Of a stretch of 64,000 nt of DNA, positions 9,794-18,133 are shown one piece after another. Positions within the stretch are counted from its first letter, which is position 1; every line of letters starts with the position of its first letter. Below the pieces are notes generated by a model that made no database searches, had not been told where the DNA came from, and worked only from the letters and a program-made list of their open reading frames with translations. This DNA comes from Chryseobacterium edaphi (GTDB taxonomy: Bacteria; Bacteroidota; Bacteroidia; Flavobacteriales; Weeksellaceae): positions 372,001-436,000 of the forward strand of contig NZ_JAOTEM010000003.1 in NCBI RefSeq assembly GCF_025628985.1. Direction: 5' to 3'. Made by a program: the position numbers and the translations under genes.

Positions 9794-9835
9794 GAGGTTT
9801 AGGTTGAGAACCTGATCATCCTCAATCTGAACCTC
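9794..9835. terminator. Imperfect hairpin between the O-methyltransferase and NlpC/P60 genes
   Basis: Two 15-nt arms (9794-9808 and 9821-9835) pair with two wobble or mismatch positions around a 12-nt loop, just after the O-methyltransferase stop. The T tract is weak, so this may be an attenuator or a processing hairpin rather than a strong terminator. Confidence 0.45.
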
Positions 9836-9843
9836 TTCCGTGT

Positions 9844-10491
9844 TTATTTCCTGCGAAGCAGATTTACTCCGTCACGCAAAGGTAAAATAAGATTTTCAAA
9901 ATCGTCATCTTTCGCTACCAAATCATTAAGTTCTTTAATAACCTGTGTTTGTTTCTGTTTTGGATTTTCGTCTAAAACTTTTCCGTACCAAAGCACATTA
10001 TCAAACATTACGACTGATCCCGATTTTGTTTTAGGTTTAATTAATCTGAAATATTCGGCATAATTTTCTTTGTCTGCATCAATGAAAACAAGATCAAAGA
10101 TTTCATCTGTTTCTTTCAAAAATTCTTTCGCATCCTGAATTTTAAACTGAATCTGACCCGAAAATTCACTTTCAGCAAAATATTTTTTCGGCAAATAAGC
10201 TAAATCTTCGTTCACATCCAAAGTAGTCAGTTTTCCTTCTTGAGACAAACCTTCAGCCATACAAAGCGCTGCATAACCTGTAAAAGTTCCGATTTCTAAA
10301 ATATTTTTCGGCTGCAAAATTTTTGAAATAATCGTTAGCAATCTTCCTTGCTGATAACCCGAAATCATGTGGGGCTGCGTTGTCTTCTGAAACGTTTCTC
10401 TTCTCAGTTTTCTGAGAATTTCCGGTTCTGCAGAAGCATGATTTTCCAAATACCTGTCCATCTCAGCATTCTTTTCTTCAAAAAAGCTCAT
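9844..10491 (-). CDS. O-methyltransferase (class I SAM-dependent, caffeoyl-CoA OMT type)
   Basis: A 215-aa cytoplasmic methyltransferase. The SAM-binding motif is ILEIGTFTGYAAL, followed by LTTLDVNED (acidic ribose contact) and DLVFIDADKENY with the metal-coordinating Asp pair. The later VMFDNVLWYGKV segment is typical of the cation-dependent COMT-like family. The substrate is unknown; in bacteria these enzymes methylate catechol-like compounds or other small acceptors. It precedes the NlpC/P60 gene on the same strand, with a hairpin between them. Confidence 0.9.
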   Translation of the reverse strand: MSFFEEKNAEMDRYLENHASAEPEILRKLRRETFQKTTQPHMISGYQQGRLLTIISKILQPKNILEIGTFTGYAALCMAEGLSQEGKLTTLDVNEDLAYLPKKYFAESEFSGQIQFKIQDAKEFLKETDEIFDLVFIDADKENYAEYFRLIKPKTKSGSVVMFDNVLWYGKVLDENPKQKQTQVIKELNDLVAKDDDFENLILPLRDGVNLLRRK

Positions 10492-10590
10492 TATGATAAT
10501 TTTTTAAGATTCAAATTTACTCAAATATAAATAATTGTGAGAAATTGCAAAAACGAATATTACTCGAAAATACCGTAAAAATACGGATGT

Positions 10591-10618
10591 TTTGTAATGG
10601 TTTTTAGTGGTAGATTTG
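10591..10618 (+). promoter_or_regulatory. Putative promoter of the 56-aa ORF
   Basis: A TTTG -33 element (10591-10594) and a TAGATTTG -7 box (10611-10618) are separated by 16 nt. A CCGTA-AAAA-TACGG inverted repeat (10573-10586) lies just upstream and could be an operator. Confidence 0.5.
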
Positions 10619-10622
10619 CCTT

Positions 10623-10793
10623 ATGAAGAAGTCAATTGACATGATGATGAGAAAAAATTTACAACAAATGGAGTCTAAAGATAAGTTGATGAAACAACCT
10701 GATCCTTCAGAAAAAAAAATCCCCCTCAAAAGAGAACGTCATTCGCTTTTAAAAGCAATCTTCTTAAAAATTAAAAGAGAAGACGTTATCTAA
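10623..10793 (+). CDS. Small basic protein, 56 aa
   Basis: An open frame from ATG at 10623 to TAA at 10793, not recognised. The protein begins MKKSIDMMMRKNLQQMESKD and is highly charged (Lys/Arg/Glu) with many Met and no hydrophobic segment. Support for expression comes from the promoter-like TTTG/TAGATTTG pair immediately upstream and the strong terminator immediately downstream. The annotated ATG is only 4 nt after the -7 box; the ATG cluster at residues 7-9 (10641-10649) would give a more usual leader and a ~50-aa product. It could be a regulatory peptide or small nucleic-acid binder, but this is a guess. Confidence 0.6.
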   Translation: MKKSIDMMMRKNLQQMESKDKLMKQPDPSEKKIPLKRERHSLLKAIFLKIKREDVI

Positions 10794-10795
10794 AG

Positions 10796-10830
10796 AAAAA
10801 TCCCGATAAAAATTTATCGGGATTTATTTT
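10796..10830. terminator. Bidirectional terminator
   Basis: A long perfect stem AAATCCCGATAAA/TTTATCGGGATTT (10798-10825) is flanked by A- and T-rich sequence. It lies between the end of the small plus-strand ORF and the end of the minus-strand OmpA gene, so it probably serves both. Confidence 0.9.
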
Positions 10831-10846
10831 GTTCTTTATGTAACAG

Positions 10847-11680
10847 TTATTTCTTAGGAGTAATATCCATCAATTTCATAAATTCATCAAGCTTAGGCAT
10901 AATGATGATTTCCGTTCTTCTGTTTTCACTTCTTCCGGTAACACTCATGTTGGTTGCCTTTGGATTGTATTCTGAACGTCCACCTGCTGTAATTCTAGCC
11001 GGATCAACACCAAACTGACTTTGCAATACTTTCGCTACTGAAGTTCCTCTTAATGCAGAAAGATCCCAGTTATCTCTCGGTAGATTTGCAGAACTTAAAG
11101 GAGAGTTATCTGTGTTTCCTTCGATCAATACAGAATATTTGTCGTAATCGTTGATCACTTTAGCTACTTTCCCAAGAACTTCCTGAGCTGCAGGAAGCAC
11201 ATTGTAATCTCCTACTTTATATAACATTTTATCGGAAAGTGAAATCATTACCACACCTTTCAATACTTTGATCTGTACATCCTGATCAGTCATATTATCC
11301 AAAGATCTCTTCAATTTGTTTGACAATGCTAAATTTAAGCTGTCATTTTTCGCATTAGAAGAAATAAGCTGCTTGATATACATGTTTGAAGAATTGATCT
11401 CTCCTACCAATTTATCAATGTTTGCAGAGCTTTTTCCTGTATTAGAAAGACAGGCGTCCAAAGAGGATTTCAAAGCGTCATGTTGGCTTTTCAATAAATT
11501 ATTTTCAGCGGTCAATGTAGAATTCTGACCTTTCAGATCCTGAATTTCTCTTTGTCTTTCGCCGATATTTTCGATACACTGTTTGTAGTTGCCGCTCAAT
11601 GCGTCATACTGCTTTTTACTTACGCAAGATGTTACGCCCAACACCATTGCAGAAACTGCTAAAATTTTAAAAATCTTCAT
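10847..11680 (-). CDS. OmpA-family lipoprotein with coiled coil
   Basis: A 277-aa envelope protein that probably tethers the outer membrane to peptidoglycan. The signal MKIFKILAVSAMVLGVTSC ends in a lipobox cysteine (C19). Residues ~25-75 and ~90-130 are heptad-like coiled coil (ERQREIQDLKGQNSTLTAEN). The OmpA/MotB domain follows, with VLIEGNTDNSPL, NWDLSALRGTSV and ITAGGRSEYNP, then GRSENRRTEIII, which carries the conserved Asp/Arg peptidoglycan contacts. It is divergent from tilS; a TAAATTTG box on the minus strand at 11703-11710 is a likely promoter. Confidence 0.93.
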   Translation of the reverse strand: MKIFKILAVSAMVLGVTSCVSKKQYDALSGNYKQCIENIGERQREIQDLKGQNSTLTAENNLLKSQHDALKSSLDACLSNTGKSSANIDKLVGEINSSNMYIKQLISSNAKNDSLNLALSNKLKRSLDNMTDQDVQIKVLKGVVMISLSDKMLYKVGDYNVLPAAQEVLGKVAKVINDYDKYSVLIEGNTDNSPLSSANLPRDNWDLSALRGTSVAKVLQSQFGVDPARITAGGRSEYNPKATNMSVTGRSENRRTEIIIMPKLDEFMKLMDITPKK

Positions 11681-11702
11681 AAATAATCTTTTTTAGACGA
11701 GC

Positions 11703-11710
11703 CAAATTTA
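11703..11710 (-). promoter_or_regulatory. Putative -7 box of the OmpA-family gene
   Basis: CAAATTTA on the plus strand reads TAAATTTG on the minus strand, 22 nt before the start codon at 11680. Confidence 0.5.
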
Positions 11711-11736
11711 GGAAAATTCATTTTAATTATATCGTT

Positions 11737-11744
11737 TATCTTTG
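11737..11744 (+). promoter_or_regulatory. Putative -7 box of tilS
   Basis: TATCTTTG matches TAnnTTTG and lies 22 nt before the tilS ATG in the divergent OmpA/tilS intergenic region. Confidence 0.5.
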
Positions 11745-11766
11745 TGCAAAAGAAATTCTGAGCCTT

Positions 11767-13083
11767 ATGCTTGAAAGATCAACCGTCAAAAAACAACTTA
11801 CGAATCTTATTGAATTCCCTGAAAACCAGTCGTATCTTTTAGCAGTAAGCGGAGGTGCAGATTCTATGGTTTTGGCTTTCATTTTTAAGGCTTTAGGTTT
11901 AAATTTCCAGGTTGCTCATGTGAATTACCAACTCCGGGGAAAAGATTCTGATTTAGATAAAAAAGTGGTTGAAGATTTCTGTATTTACCATAACATTAAA
12001 TTTCATTTATATAAAGTTTCAGAAAAAGACAATAAGCCTGAAAATTCTATTCAGCTTTGGGCGAGAGAACTGCGATATGCTTTTTTTAAACAAATTCAGG
12101 AAAAAGAAAATTTAGAGTTTTTGGTTACCGCACATCATTTGAATGACCAACTCGAAACTTTTATCATTAATTTATCTAAAGCTTCAGGAATAAAAGGTTT
12201 AAGTGGAATTCCTGCAAGCGACAATAAAATTTTGCGTCCGCTTTTATATTTTTCTAAAGATGAAATTTATGATTTCGCCGACGAAAACAACATTACTTAC
12301 CGCGAAGATCTTTCCAATAAAAAAAATGATTATTTAAGGAATAAAATCCGAAACCAAATTGTTCCTAAACTTTTGGAAACGAATGATCATTTTCTGGATA
12401 ATTTTAAGAAATCTTTGTCTTATTTAAATCAAACAAAAGATTTTGTCCAGCAGCAAATTGAAGAGATTGAAAACAGAATTACAATTTCAAATAGGGAAAA
12501 TAAAATTTTAGATAAAGAAAAACTCAATTTGGAAAGCAATTTTGTGAAATTTGAAATTTTAAAAAAATACGGTTTTGAAAAGGAAGAAGAAATTAAAAAA
12601 ATCTTCAAAGCCGAAACCGGAAGTTCGTTTTTCTCTAAAGACTTTCAATTGATGATCAACAGAAACGAATTGATTTTAAACAAATTAAATCAAAAAAAAG
12701 AAAATCAGGAAGAGATCATTTTAATTGAAAAAATAGACCTTTTCAAAAACCAAACAACCATTAATCTCGAAGATACAATTGAAAAGATTGAAGGAATCAA
12801 TAAAACGGTAAGTTGGGATTTTGATGCTGAAAAACTTACGTTTCCCTTACAACTGCGCAGAAAACAGCAAGGTGACGTTTTTTATCCCATTGGTTTTTCG
12901 GGAAAAAAGAAAGTTTCGAAGTTTTTTAAGGACGAAAAATTGTCTATTTTAGCCAAGCAAAAAATCTGGCTTCTGACAGACGGAAACAACAGTGTTTTAG
13001 GCATTCTTCCTTTCAGACAAGATCGGCGCTACGCAAAAGATGAGAGAACGAAAAACATTCTCACAATTTTTAATGAAAAGTAA
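11767..13083 (+). CDS. tilS: tRNA(Ile)-lysidine synthase
   Basis: A 438-aa enzyme that converts C34 of the CAU-anticodon tRNA-Ile to lysidine, so that the tRNA reads AUA codons. The PP-loop motif SGGADSM is at residues 28-34, followed by VAHVNYQLRGKDSD and TAHHLNDQLETF, both characteristic of TilS. The C-terminal TilS domain is visible as LQLRRKQQGDVFYPIGFSG. The length is normal for the family. The 3' end abuts the DsbD-like gene with a TAAAATG junction, so the two are probably co-transcribed. Confidence 0.95.
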   Translation: MLERSTVKKQLTNLIEFPENQSYLLAVSGGADSMVLAFIFKALGLNFQVAHVNYQLRGKDSDLDKKVVEDFCIYHNIKFHLYKVSEKDNKPENSIQLWARELRYAFFKQIQEKENLEFLVTAHHLNDQLETFIINLSKASGIKGLSGIPASDNKILRPLLYFSKDEIYDFADENNITYREDLSNKKNDYLRNKIRNQIVPKLLETNDHFLDNFKKSLSYLNQTKDFVQQQIEEIENRITISNRENKILDKEKLNLESNFVKFEILKKYGFEKEEEIKKIFKAETGSSFFSKDFQLMINRNELILNKLNQKKENQEEIILIEKIDLFKNQTTINLEDTIEKIEGINKTVSWDFDAEKLTFPLQLRRKQQGDVFYPIGFSGKKKVSKFFKDEKLSILAKQKIWLLTDGNNSVLGILPFRQDRRYAKDERTKNILTIFNEK

Positions 13084-13084
13084 A

Positions 13085-15148
13085 ATGAAATTCAAAAACT
13101 GGTTTTTACTCATTCTCCTGTTCTTATTCACGGGAATTAATGCACAAATAAAAAATCCTGTAAAATTTAAATTCACCGTCAACGAACTTGGTAATAATCA
13201 ATACGAAGCCGTTCTGAATGCGACTTTGGAAAGTGGTTGGCATATTTACTCAAGAGATATTCCAGAAGATACGGGAATTCCAACCGAATACATCGTTTCG
13301 GGAAAAAATATCGAACTGATTGGGAAATTTCAGGAAGTTGGAAAAAAGCATGAAGAATTTTCTGAAGCTTTCGGCGGAACGATTATTTATTATTCTAACG
13401 CTGCAGGTTTCAAACAGAAATTTAAATTAAAAGACGGAACAAAACCGGGAGAAGTTGTTGCTGAAATTACTTACCAAACTTGTGATGACAGAGTTTGTCT
13501 TGCTCCGAATACTTTAGAATTTACTCAGAAAATTACGCCAAAAGGAGTTGCGGAAGATGCCGTTGCGCCAATTGACGCGATAAAAGATTCTGTGAAAACT
13601 ACAGAAACTGTCGTTGAAAATCCGGCAAAAAGTGATGTCACTGCAACGGAAACGTCAAAACTTGATCCTAAACAATTAAAAATCGCATCTATAGATTTCA
13701 AAAAACCTTTGACAGATTGCGGAAATGAGGCGGTTGTAGCATCTGAAAATTACTGGATGTATTTATTCTTAGGATTCATTGGCGGATTGATCGCTTTGCT
13801 GACTCCATGCGTTTTTCCGATGATTCCTTTGACGGTTTCGTTCTTTACAAAAGGAAGTCAGAACAAAGCAAAAGGAAAAAGAGATGCATTGATCTACGGA
13901 TTTTTCATCTTGGTGATTTTTGTTTTATTAAGTGTTCCTTTCCATTTGATTGACGGAATTGCAGGAAATATTTTCAACGAAATTTCTACCAGTGTTTGGC
14001 TGAATGTCGTTTTCTTCATCATCTTTATTTTCTTTGCAGGAAGTTTCTTCGGATATTATGATATTTCATTACCAAGTTCGATTGCCAACAAATCTTCAAA
14101 AGCAGAAGAAGCAGGAGGAATTATTGGCATTTTCTTTATGGCTTTGACTTTAGTAATTGTATCTTTCTCTTGTACAGGTCCTATTTTGGGAAGTTTGTTG
14201 GGCGGATCTTTATCTGGTTCTTCTCATATTCCAACGCTTTTGACTTTGGCTTTAACAGGTTTTGGTTTGGCTTGGGCAATCATTTTCGGACTTTTAGCAT
14301 TATTTCCACAGGCTTTACAAAGTCTTCCGAAATCAGGAGGATGGATGAATACGGTGAAGGTTGTTTTAGGTTTCATAGAATTGGCGTTGGCTTTAAAATT
14401 CCTTTCAAAAGCAGATTTAGTTTCGAAAACTTTCTTAATCAAAAGAGAACTTTTCATTGGGATCTGGATCGTTGTCGGGATTGGTTTGGCTTTATATTTA
14501 TTCGGATTAATCAGATTTCCGCACGATGATAAAAAACCGAAAATTTCTTTAACAAGAAAAATTTTGGGAGTTTTAGGAATTGGTTTTGTGATTTATTTAA
14601 TTCAGGGGTTAATTCCGGCAGACAGACCAAAAATGCAATTATTAAGTGGAATTTTGCCTCCATTGAATGTAAGTTATTTCCATGATGAAAAAGACGGAAT
14701 TCTTGGAATGAAACCCGAACATGATTTCTTTAACGCCATTGAATTAGCCAAAAAAGAAAATAAACCGATTTTAATTGACTTTACAGGTTATGGTTGTGAA
14801 AACTGTAGAAAGATGGAAGAATTTGTCTGGAGCGAACCGGACATTTTACCGATTTTGCAGAACGACATTGTTCTTGCTTCTCTTTATGTTGACGACAAAG
14901 AAGAACTTCCTGAAGATCAAAAAACTAAAATTGATTTGGGTGAAGGTCAGGTAAAAAGAGTAAAAACAATCGGGGATAGATGGAGTTTGTTCCAACAGGT
15001 CAATTTTAATAATAATTCTCAACCGCATTATGTTTTGATAACTCCTGACGGAAAAGTGATCAACACTCCGGTTTCAGGATATATGCCGAAAGAAGATTTC
15101 AAAAAATTCTTAGAATGCGGAGTAAATTTTTATAAAAAGAATAAATAA
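13085..15148 (+). CDS. dsbD: DsbD-like thiol:disulfide interchange protein
   Basis: A 687-aa inner-membrane protein that carries reducing power from cytoplasmic thioredoxin to the periplasm. The signal peptide MKFKNWFLLILLFLF...NAQ precedes an N-terminal DsbD-alpha-like domain (TCDDRVC at 133-138). About eight membrane helices follow, with the redox cysteines in LTPCVFPMIP (C242) and FSCTGPILG (C363), and a C-terminal thioredoxin-like domain has GYGCENCRKME (C571, C574). I chose ATG 13085, two bases after the tilS stop, because it places the signal peptide at the N-terminus. Longer starts (13040, 13073) overlap tilS. Confidence 0.92.
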   Translation: MKFKNWFLLILLFLFTGINAQIKNPVKFKFTVNELGNNQYEAVLNATLESGWHIYSRDIPEDTGIPTEYIVSGKNIELIGKFQEVGKKHEEFSEAFGGTIIYYSNAAGFKQKFKLKDGTKPGEVVAEITYQTCDDRVCLAPNTLEFTQKITPKGVAEDAVAPIDAIKDSVKTTETVVENPAKSDVTATETSKLDPKQLKIASIDFKKPLTDCGNEAVVASENYWMYLFLGFIGGLIALLTPCVFPMIPLTVSFFTKGSQNKAKGKRDALIYGFFILVIFVLLSVPFHLIDGIAGNIFNEISTSVWLNVVFFIIFIFFAGSFFGYYDISLPSSIANKSSKAEEAGGIIGIFFMALTLVIVSFSCTGPILGSLLGGSLSGSSHIPTLLTLALTGFGLAWAIIFGLLALFPQALQSLPKSGGWMNTVKVVLGFIELALALKFLSKADLVSKTFLIKRELFIGIWIVVGIGLALYLFGLIRFPHDDKKPKISLTRKILGVLGIGFVIYLIQGLIPADRPKMQLLSGILPPLNVSYFHDEKDGILGMKPEHDFFNAIELAKKENKPILIDFTGYGCENCRKMEEFVWSEPDILPILQNDIVLASLYVDDKEELPEDQKTKIDLGEGQVKRVKTIGDRWSLFQQVNFNNNSQPHYVLITPDGKVINTPVSGYMPKEDFKKFLECGVNFYKKNK

Positions 15149-15168
15149 TTTCATATTTAAAATAACAG

Positions 15169-15196
15169 AACTCACATCGAAAGGTGTGAGTTTTTT
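15169..15196 (+). terminator. Rho-independent terminator after dsbD
   Basis: A 10-bp stem AACTCACATC/GGTGTGAGTT with one T-G wobble is closed by a GAAA tetraloop and followed by six T. Confidence 0.92.
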
Positions 15197-15357
15197 GGTG
15201 CCTGAATTTTTCAACTCACAATTATGCGAAACATTTCATTAAAATAAATAATAGTTAACAATTCTTAAATTTAGGTATAAACTTTGCATTGATTTTCATA
15301 ATTAAGAAACAATACACTAATCTTTATCAAATTTTGTTTAACAAAAAAAATACTACC

Positions 15358-15873
15358 ATGGCTGAAGTGATCGTACAAGAAAAAAAAGGAGGAAAACAAA
15401 AGAAAACCCCATTAAGAGTTGATATGACTCCAATGGTGGATTTGGGATTTTTATTAATTACCTTTTTCATGTTTACCACCAATTTTACAAAACCCAATGT
15501 GATGGATCTTGGTTTACCTGCAAAAAGTGACATTCCAACGAAAAATGTTGTAGACGACAAAAATCAGGTGACATTCATTCTTGGAAAAGACAACAGAGTT
15601 TTTTATCATCAAAGCAATGCGAAAGAACTGACTGAAAACAATTTGAAAGAAACAGATTTCAGCGGTGTGAAAATTTCAAACATTATTTCTGAAGCTTATA
15701 AAAAAGCACCGATTCCTGAAAATTTCACAATTATCGTAAAACCAACTGATGATGCAAACTATAAAAATTTTGTTGATGTTTTAGATAACATTGCCATCTC
15801 CAAAAAAGAACGATACGGAATCACAGACATCAAACCTTGGGAGAAGAAAGTTTACGAAAACGTAACAAAATAA
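15358..15873 (+). CDS. exbD: ExbD/TolR family biopolymer transporter
   Basis: A 171-aa inner-membrane protein of the proton-driven TonB/Tol energising complexes. A basic cytoplasmic N-terminus (MAEVIVQEKKGGKQKKTP) leads to RVDMTPMVDLGFLLITFF, where the Asp in MVDLGF is the conserved proton-channel residue, and then a periplasmic domain of ~120 residues. I prefer ATG 15358 over the longer frame from 15289 because family members begin close to this cytoplasmic segment. No exbB or tonB lies beside it, so its partners must be elsewhere. It is monocistronic and bounded by terminators. Confidence 0.9.
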   Translation: MAEVIVQEKKGGKQKKTPLRVDMTPMVDLGFLLITFFMFTTNFTKPNVMDLGLPAKSDIPTKNVVDDKNQVTFILGKDNRVFYHQSNAKELTENNLKETDFSGVKISNIISEAYKKAPIPENFTIIVKPTDDANYKNFVDVLDNIAISKKERYGITDIKPWEKKVYENVTK

Positions 15874-15877
15874 ACTG

Positions 15878-15907
15878 AAGAGCATTTTTATAATGCTCTT
15901 TTTTTAT
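15878..15907 (+). terminator. Rho-independent terminator after exbD
   Basis: A perfect 9-bp stem AAGAGCATT/AATGCTCTT with a 5-nt loop is followed by a run of T. Confidence 0.9.
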
Positions 15908-15936
15908 TTAAATTTGAGAATATTATTTATTCATTG

Positions 15937-16464
15937 ATGAAAAAAACTTTAATCATAGCTATTGCAGGAATTCTCACATTCTCATGTTCTAAAAAAGAAT
16001 CTCAAAAAACAGATAATAATTCTGATAGTACAAAAACAGTAGATTCTATCAACGAAGCCAGAACGAAAATCAACGACAGCATAAAAGCTCTAAACAGCAA
16101 GAACCGTTTCAGAGATTTCAGTGGCAGTCACAAATTTGTTTATCAGAATGACAGTTCGCCTAAATATTCAGGATCGATTAATTTCACTAAAATTGAGGGT
16201 GAAAGAGATAATTACACACTTTCAGGAGATATTAAATCTGGTAAAAATTCTGTTATTTTAAAAGGATTTGTACAGGTGCTTTCACCTAAAAGCATGAATT
16301 TCACCGGGGAAATTACTCAAAGTATTTCTGAAAACGACAACGGAAAATCTTACACAAGAAAAGGAACAAAGACGTTCATGTCAAAAGATGGTGGAAAAAC
16401 ATACAGACTTCAGGATATGGTAAACGGTTCAGGTTTTGTAGATTACATTGATATTCATTTTTAA
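15937..16464 (+). CDS. Hypothetical lipoprotein
   Basis: A 175-aa predicted lipoprotein, not recognised. The signal peptide MKKTLIIAIAGILTFSC ends in a lipobox cysteine at residue 17, followed by a Lys/Asp/Ser-rich linker. The mature domain from ~residue 60 looks all-beta, with repeated short strands such as HKFVYQNDSSPKYSGSINF and a C-terminal DYIDIHF. ATG 15937 is preferred over the TTG one codon upstream. It lies 9 bp before the alpha/beta hydrolase gene, so the two are probably co-transcribed. Confidence 0.78.
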   Translation: MKKTLIIAIAGILTFSCSKKESQKTDNNSDSTKTVDSINEARTKINDSIKALNSKNRFRDFSGSHKFVYQNDSSPKYSGSINFTKIEGERDNYTLSGDIKSGKNSVILKGFVQVLSPKSMNFTGEITQSISENDNGKSYTRKGTKTFMSKDGGKTYRLQDMVNGSGFVDYIDIHF

Positions 16465-16473
16465 ATCTAAACT

Positions 16474-17256
16474 ATGCTCAACTTCGATAAAAAAGGAAAC
16501 GGAAAAGAAACTCTAGTTCTGCTTCACGGCTTTATGGAAAATCTCAGCATCTGGAATGATATGGAAAATCATCTTTCCAAAGATTTCACCTTATTAAAAA
16601 TCGATCTTCCCGGTCATGGTAAATCTGATATTTTAGCTGAAGTTCACACGATGGAATTGATGGCTGAAGAAGTGAAAAAAGTAGTTGATCATGAAAATTT
16701 AGACAAAATTCACCTTCTCGGTCATTCTATGGGAGGTTACACATCTTTAGCTTTCGCAGAAAAATATCCTCAAAATCTGAAAAGTTTAACCTTATTTTTT
16801 TCAACTTATTTTGCAGATGATGAAGAGAAAAAAGAGCAAAGAATAAAAAGCTACAGAATCATCAAAGATGCATTTGCTCACTATGCAAGAGCGGGAGTTC
16901 CGAATTTATTTAATCAGAACGAAAGAGATGTTTTGGAAGGAAAAATAGAAATTGCCTTGGAAACTGCACTTTCGACCAATAATCTTGGCGCTTTAGCCTG
17001 CGTGAAAGGTATGGTTGCAAGAACTGATAAAAAGCATATACTAGAGAATTTAGAAGCAAAAATTTTAGTCCTTTCCGGAAAACACGATAATGCTGTAAAA
17101 ACTGAATATACCATTAAAAATCTTCCGGACAGAACAAACATAAAATCTTATGTTCTCGATTGCGGGCACAACGGACATTGGGAAAAACCGAGCATTTGTG
17201 CAGAAATCATCAACACCGAACTTCTTCACCATCTTCCGAAAAAATTTATTTTATAA
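16474..17256 (+). CDS. Alpha/beta hydrolase
   Basis: A 260-aa soluble hydrolase. The oxyanion-hole motif LLHGFMENLSIW near residue 16, the DLPGHGKSD loop, and the nucleophile elbow GHSMGG (Ser85) are visible; the catalytic His is in LDCGHNGHWEKP near the C-terminus. The substrate is not predictable; the family includes esterases and MenH-like enzymes. It sits between two lipoprotein genes, 7 bp before the next one, in an apparent three-gene operon. Confidence 0.88.
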   Translation: MLNFDKKGNGKETLVLLHGFMENLSIWNDMENHLSKDFTLLKIDLPGHGKSDILAEVHTMELMAEEVKKVVDHENLDKIHLLGHSMGGYTSLAFAEKYPQNLKSLTLFFSTYFADDEEKKEQRIKSYRIIKDAFAHYARAGVPNLFNQNERDVLEGKIEIALETALSTNNLGALACVKGMVARTDKKHILENLEAKILVLSGKHDNAVKTEYTIKNLPDRTNIKSYVLDCGHNGHWEKPSICAEIINTELLHHLPKKFIL

Positions 17257-17263
17257 ATCAATT

Positions 17264-18085
17264 ATGAGAATTTGGATATTTTCATTGCTGTTGGTTTCGT
17301 TATTGGGTTGCAAAAAAGAAGCAAAATCTTCCACTACTCATAAAAGAGATACGGTTTCAGTTACACAAAATACAACTGAAGATTCTGTAGTCCAAAAACC
17401 GACTCAACCGCAAATCTTTGCTTTTGTTACAGAACTTTGTGATAATAAAGGATATTTTGATCCTGCAAAATATTCCCGTGATGAAATAGAAGGAACTTAC
17501 AAATTATGGTTTCAGATGGGCGGAACAACATTAAGCACACCTTCTGTTTTCAAACTAAATGATCTGGAAGAAATCCGACGTGATAAAGATTTGATTTTAG
17601 CGAAACTCGACAAAGATTTTGCAGAAAAGAAAAAAGTAATCGAAAATCTACGAGTTGTCAATGTTCCTTATTGGCAAAATATCAAAAAAATACAATACAA
17701 ATCCTTACACCAGGAATACGAATTTGAAAAACTTCAGATTACAAGTTACTCTGATCCATCAGTTTTGATTAATAACAAATTCACCGGAAAATGCGCAAAC
17801 TTTGCGAAGGCTGTCAATGCAAATGAAGACGAAATAATTGCTGAATGGCGAAAACTTCGTAAGGAAATGAGTAAAAGAAATGGTAATCCGCAGAGAATTC
17901 TCACAGAATTCGAAAGTCATCTCAGTTCCTCAAACTGGAAGGATTACGCATTGATTGATTTAATTACTTTCGGATGGGGAAACTGTGCGAATGATGAAAT
18001 TGAAAGACCTTTACATGACGAAAAAATGTATAATGAGTTTAATGCTTTGTTTATTAAAATTGATTCTGAATGTGATGAACCTTAA
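17264..18085 (+). CDS. Hypothetical lipoprotein
   Basis: A 273-aa predicted lipoprotein, not recognised. ATG 17264 gives a clear signal peptide MRIWIFSLLLVSLLGC with a lipobox cysteine at residue 16; the longer frame from 17150 would overlap the hydrolase and bury the signal. A Lys/Thr-rich linker leads to a soluble domain with several aromatic residues and cysteines (ELCDNKGYFD, FTGKCANFAKAVN, FGWGNCANDE). The three cysteines and repeated Asn/Asp may support a disulfide-stabilised fold. It is the last gene of the run with the upstream hydrolase. Confidence 0.78.
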   Translation: MRIWIFSLLLVSLLGCKKEAKSSTTHKRDTVSVTQNTTEDSVVQKPTQPQIFAFVTELCDNKGYFDPAKYSRDEIEGTYKLWFQMGGTTLSTPSVFKLNDLEEIRRDKDLILAKLDKDFAEKKKVIENLRVVNVPYWQNIKKIQYKSLHQEYEFEKLQITSYSDPSVLINNKFTGKCANFAKAVNANEDEIIAEWRKLRKEMSKRNGNPQRILTEFESHLSSSNWKDYALIDLITFGWGNCANDEIERPLHDEKMYNEFNALFIKIDSECDEP

Positions 18086-18133
18086 TTTTCTTTTATCAAA
18101 AAATCTGTACTTTAGTAACGTTTAAAATTCTCA

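Noticed and set aside
13040..13084. Upstream start of dsbD at 13040
   Set aside because: It overlaps tilS and places charged residues before the signal peptide; ATG 13085 fits better.
14170..14529. 119-aa open frame inside the DsbD gene
   Set aside because: It lies in another frame of a clear membrane-protein gene and has no family motif; it is a shadow.
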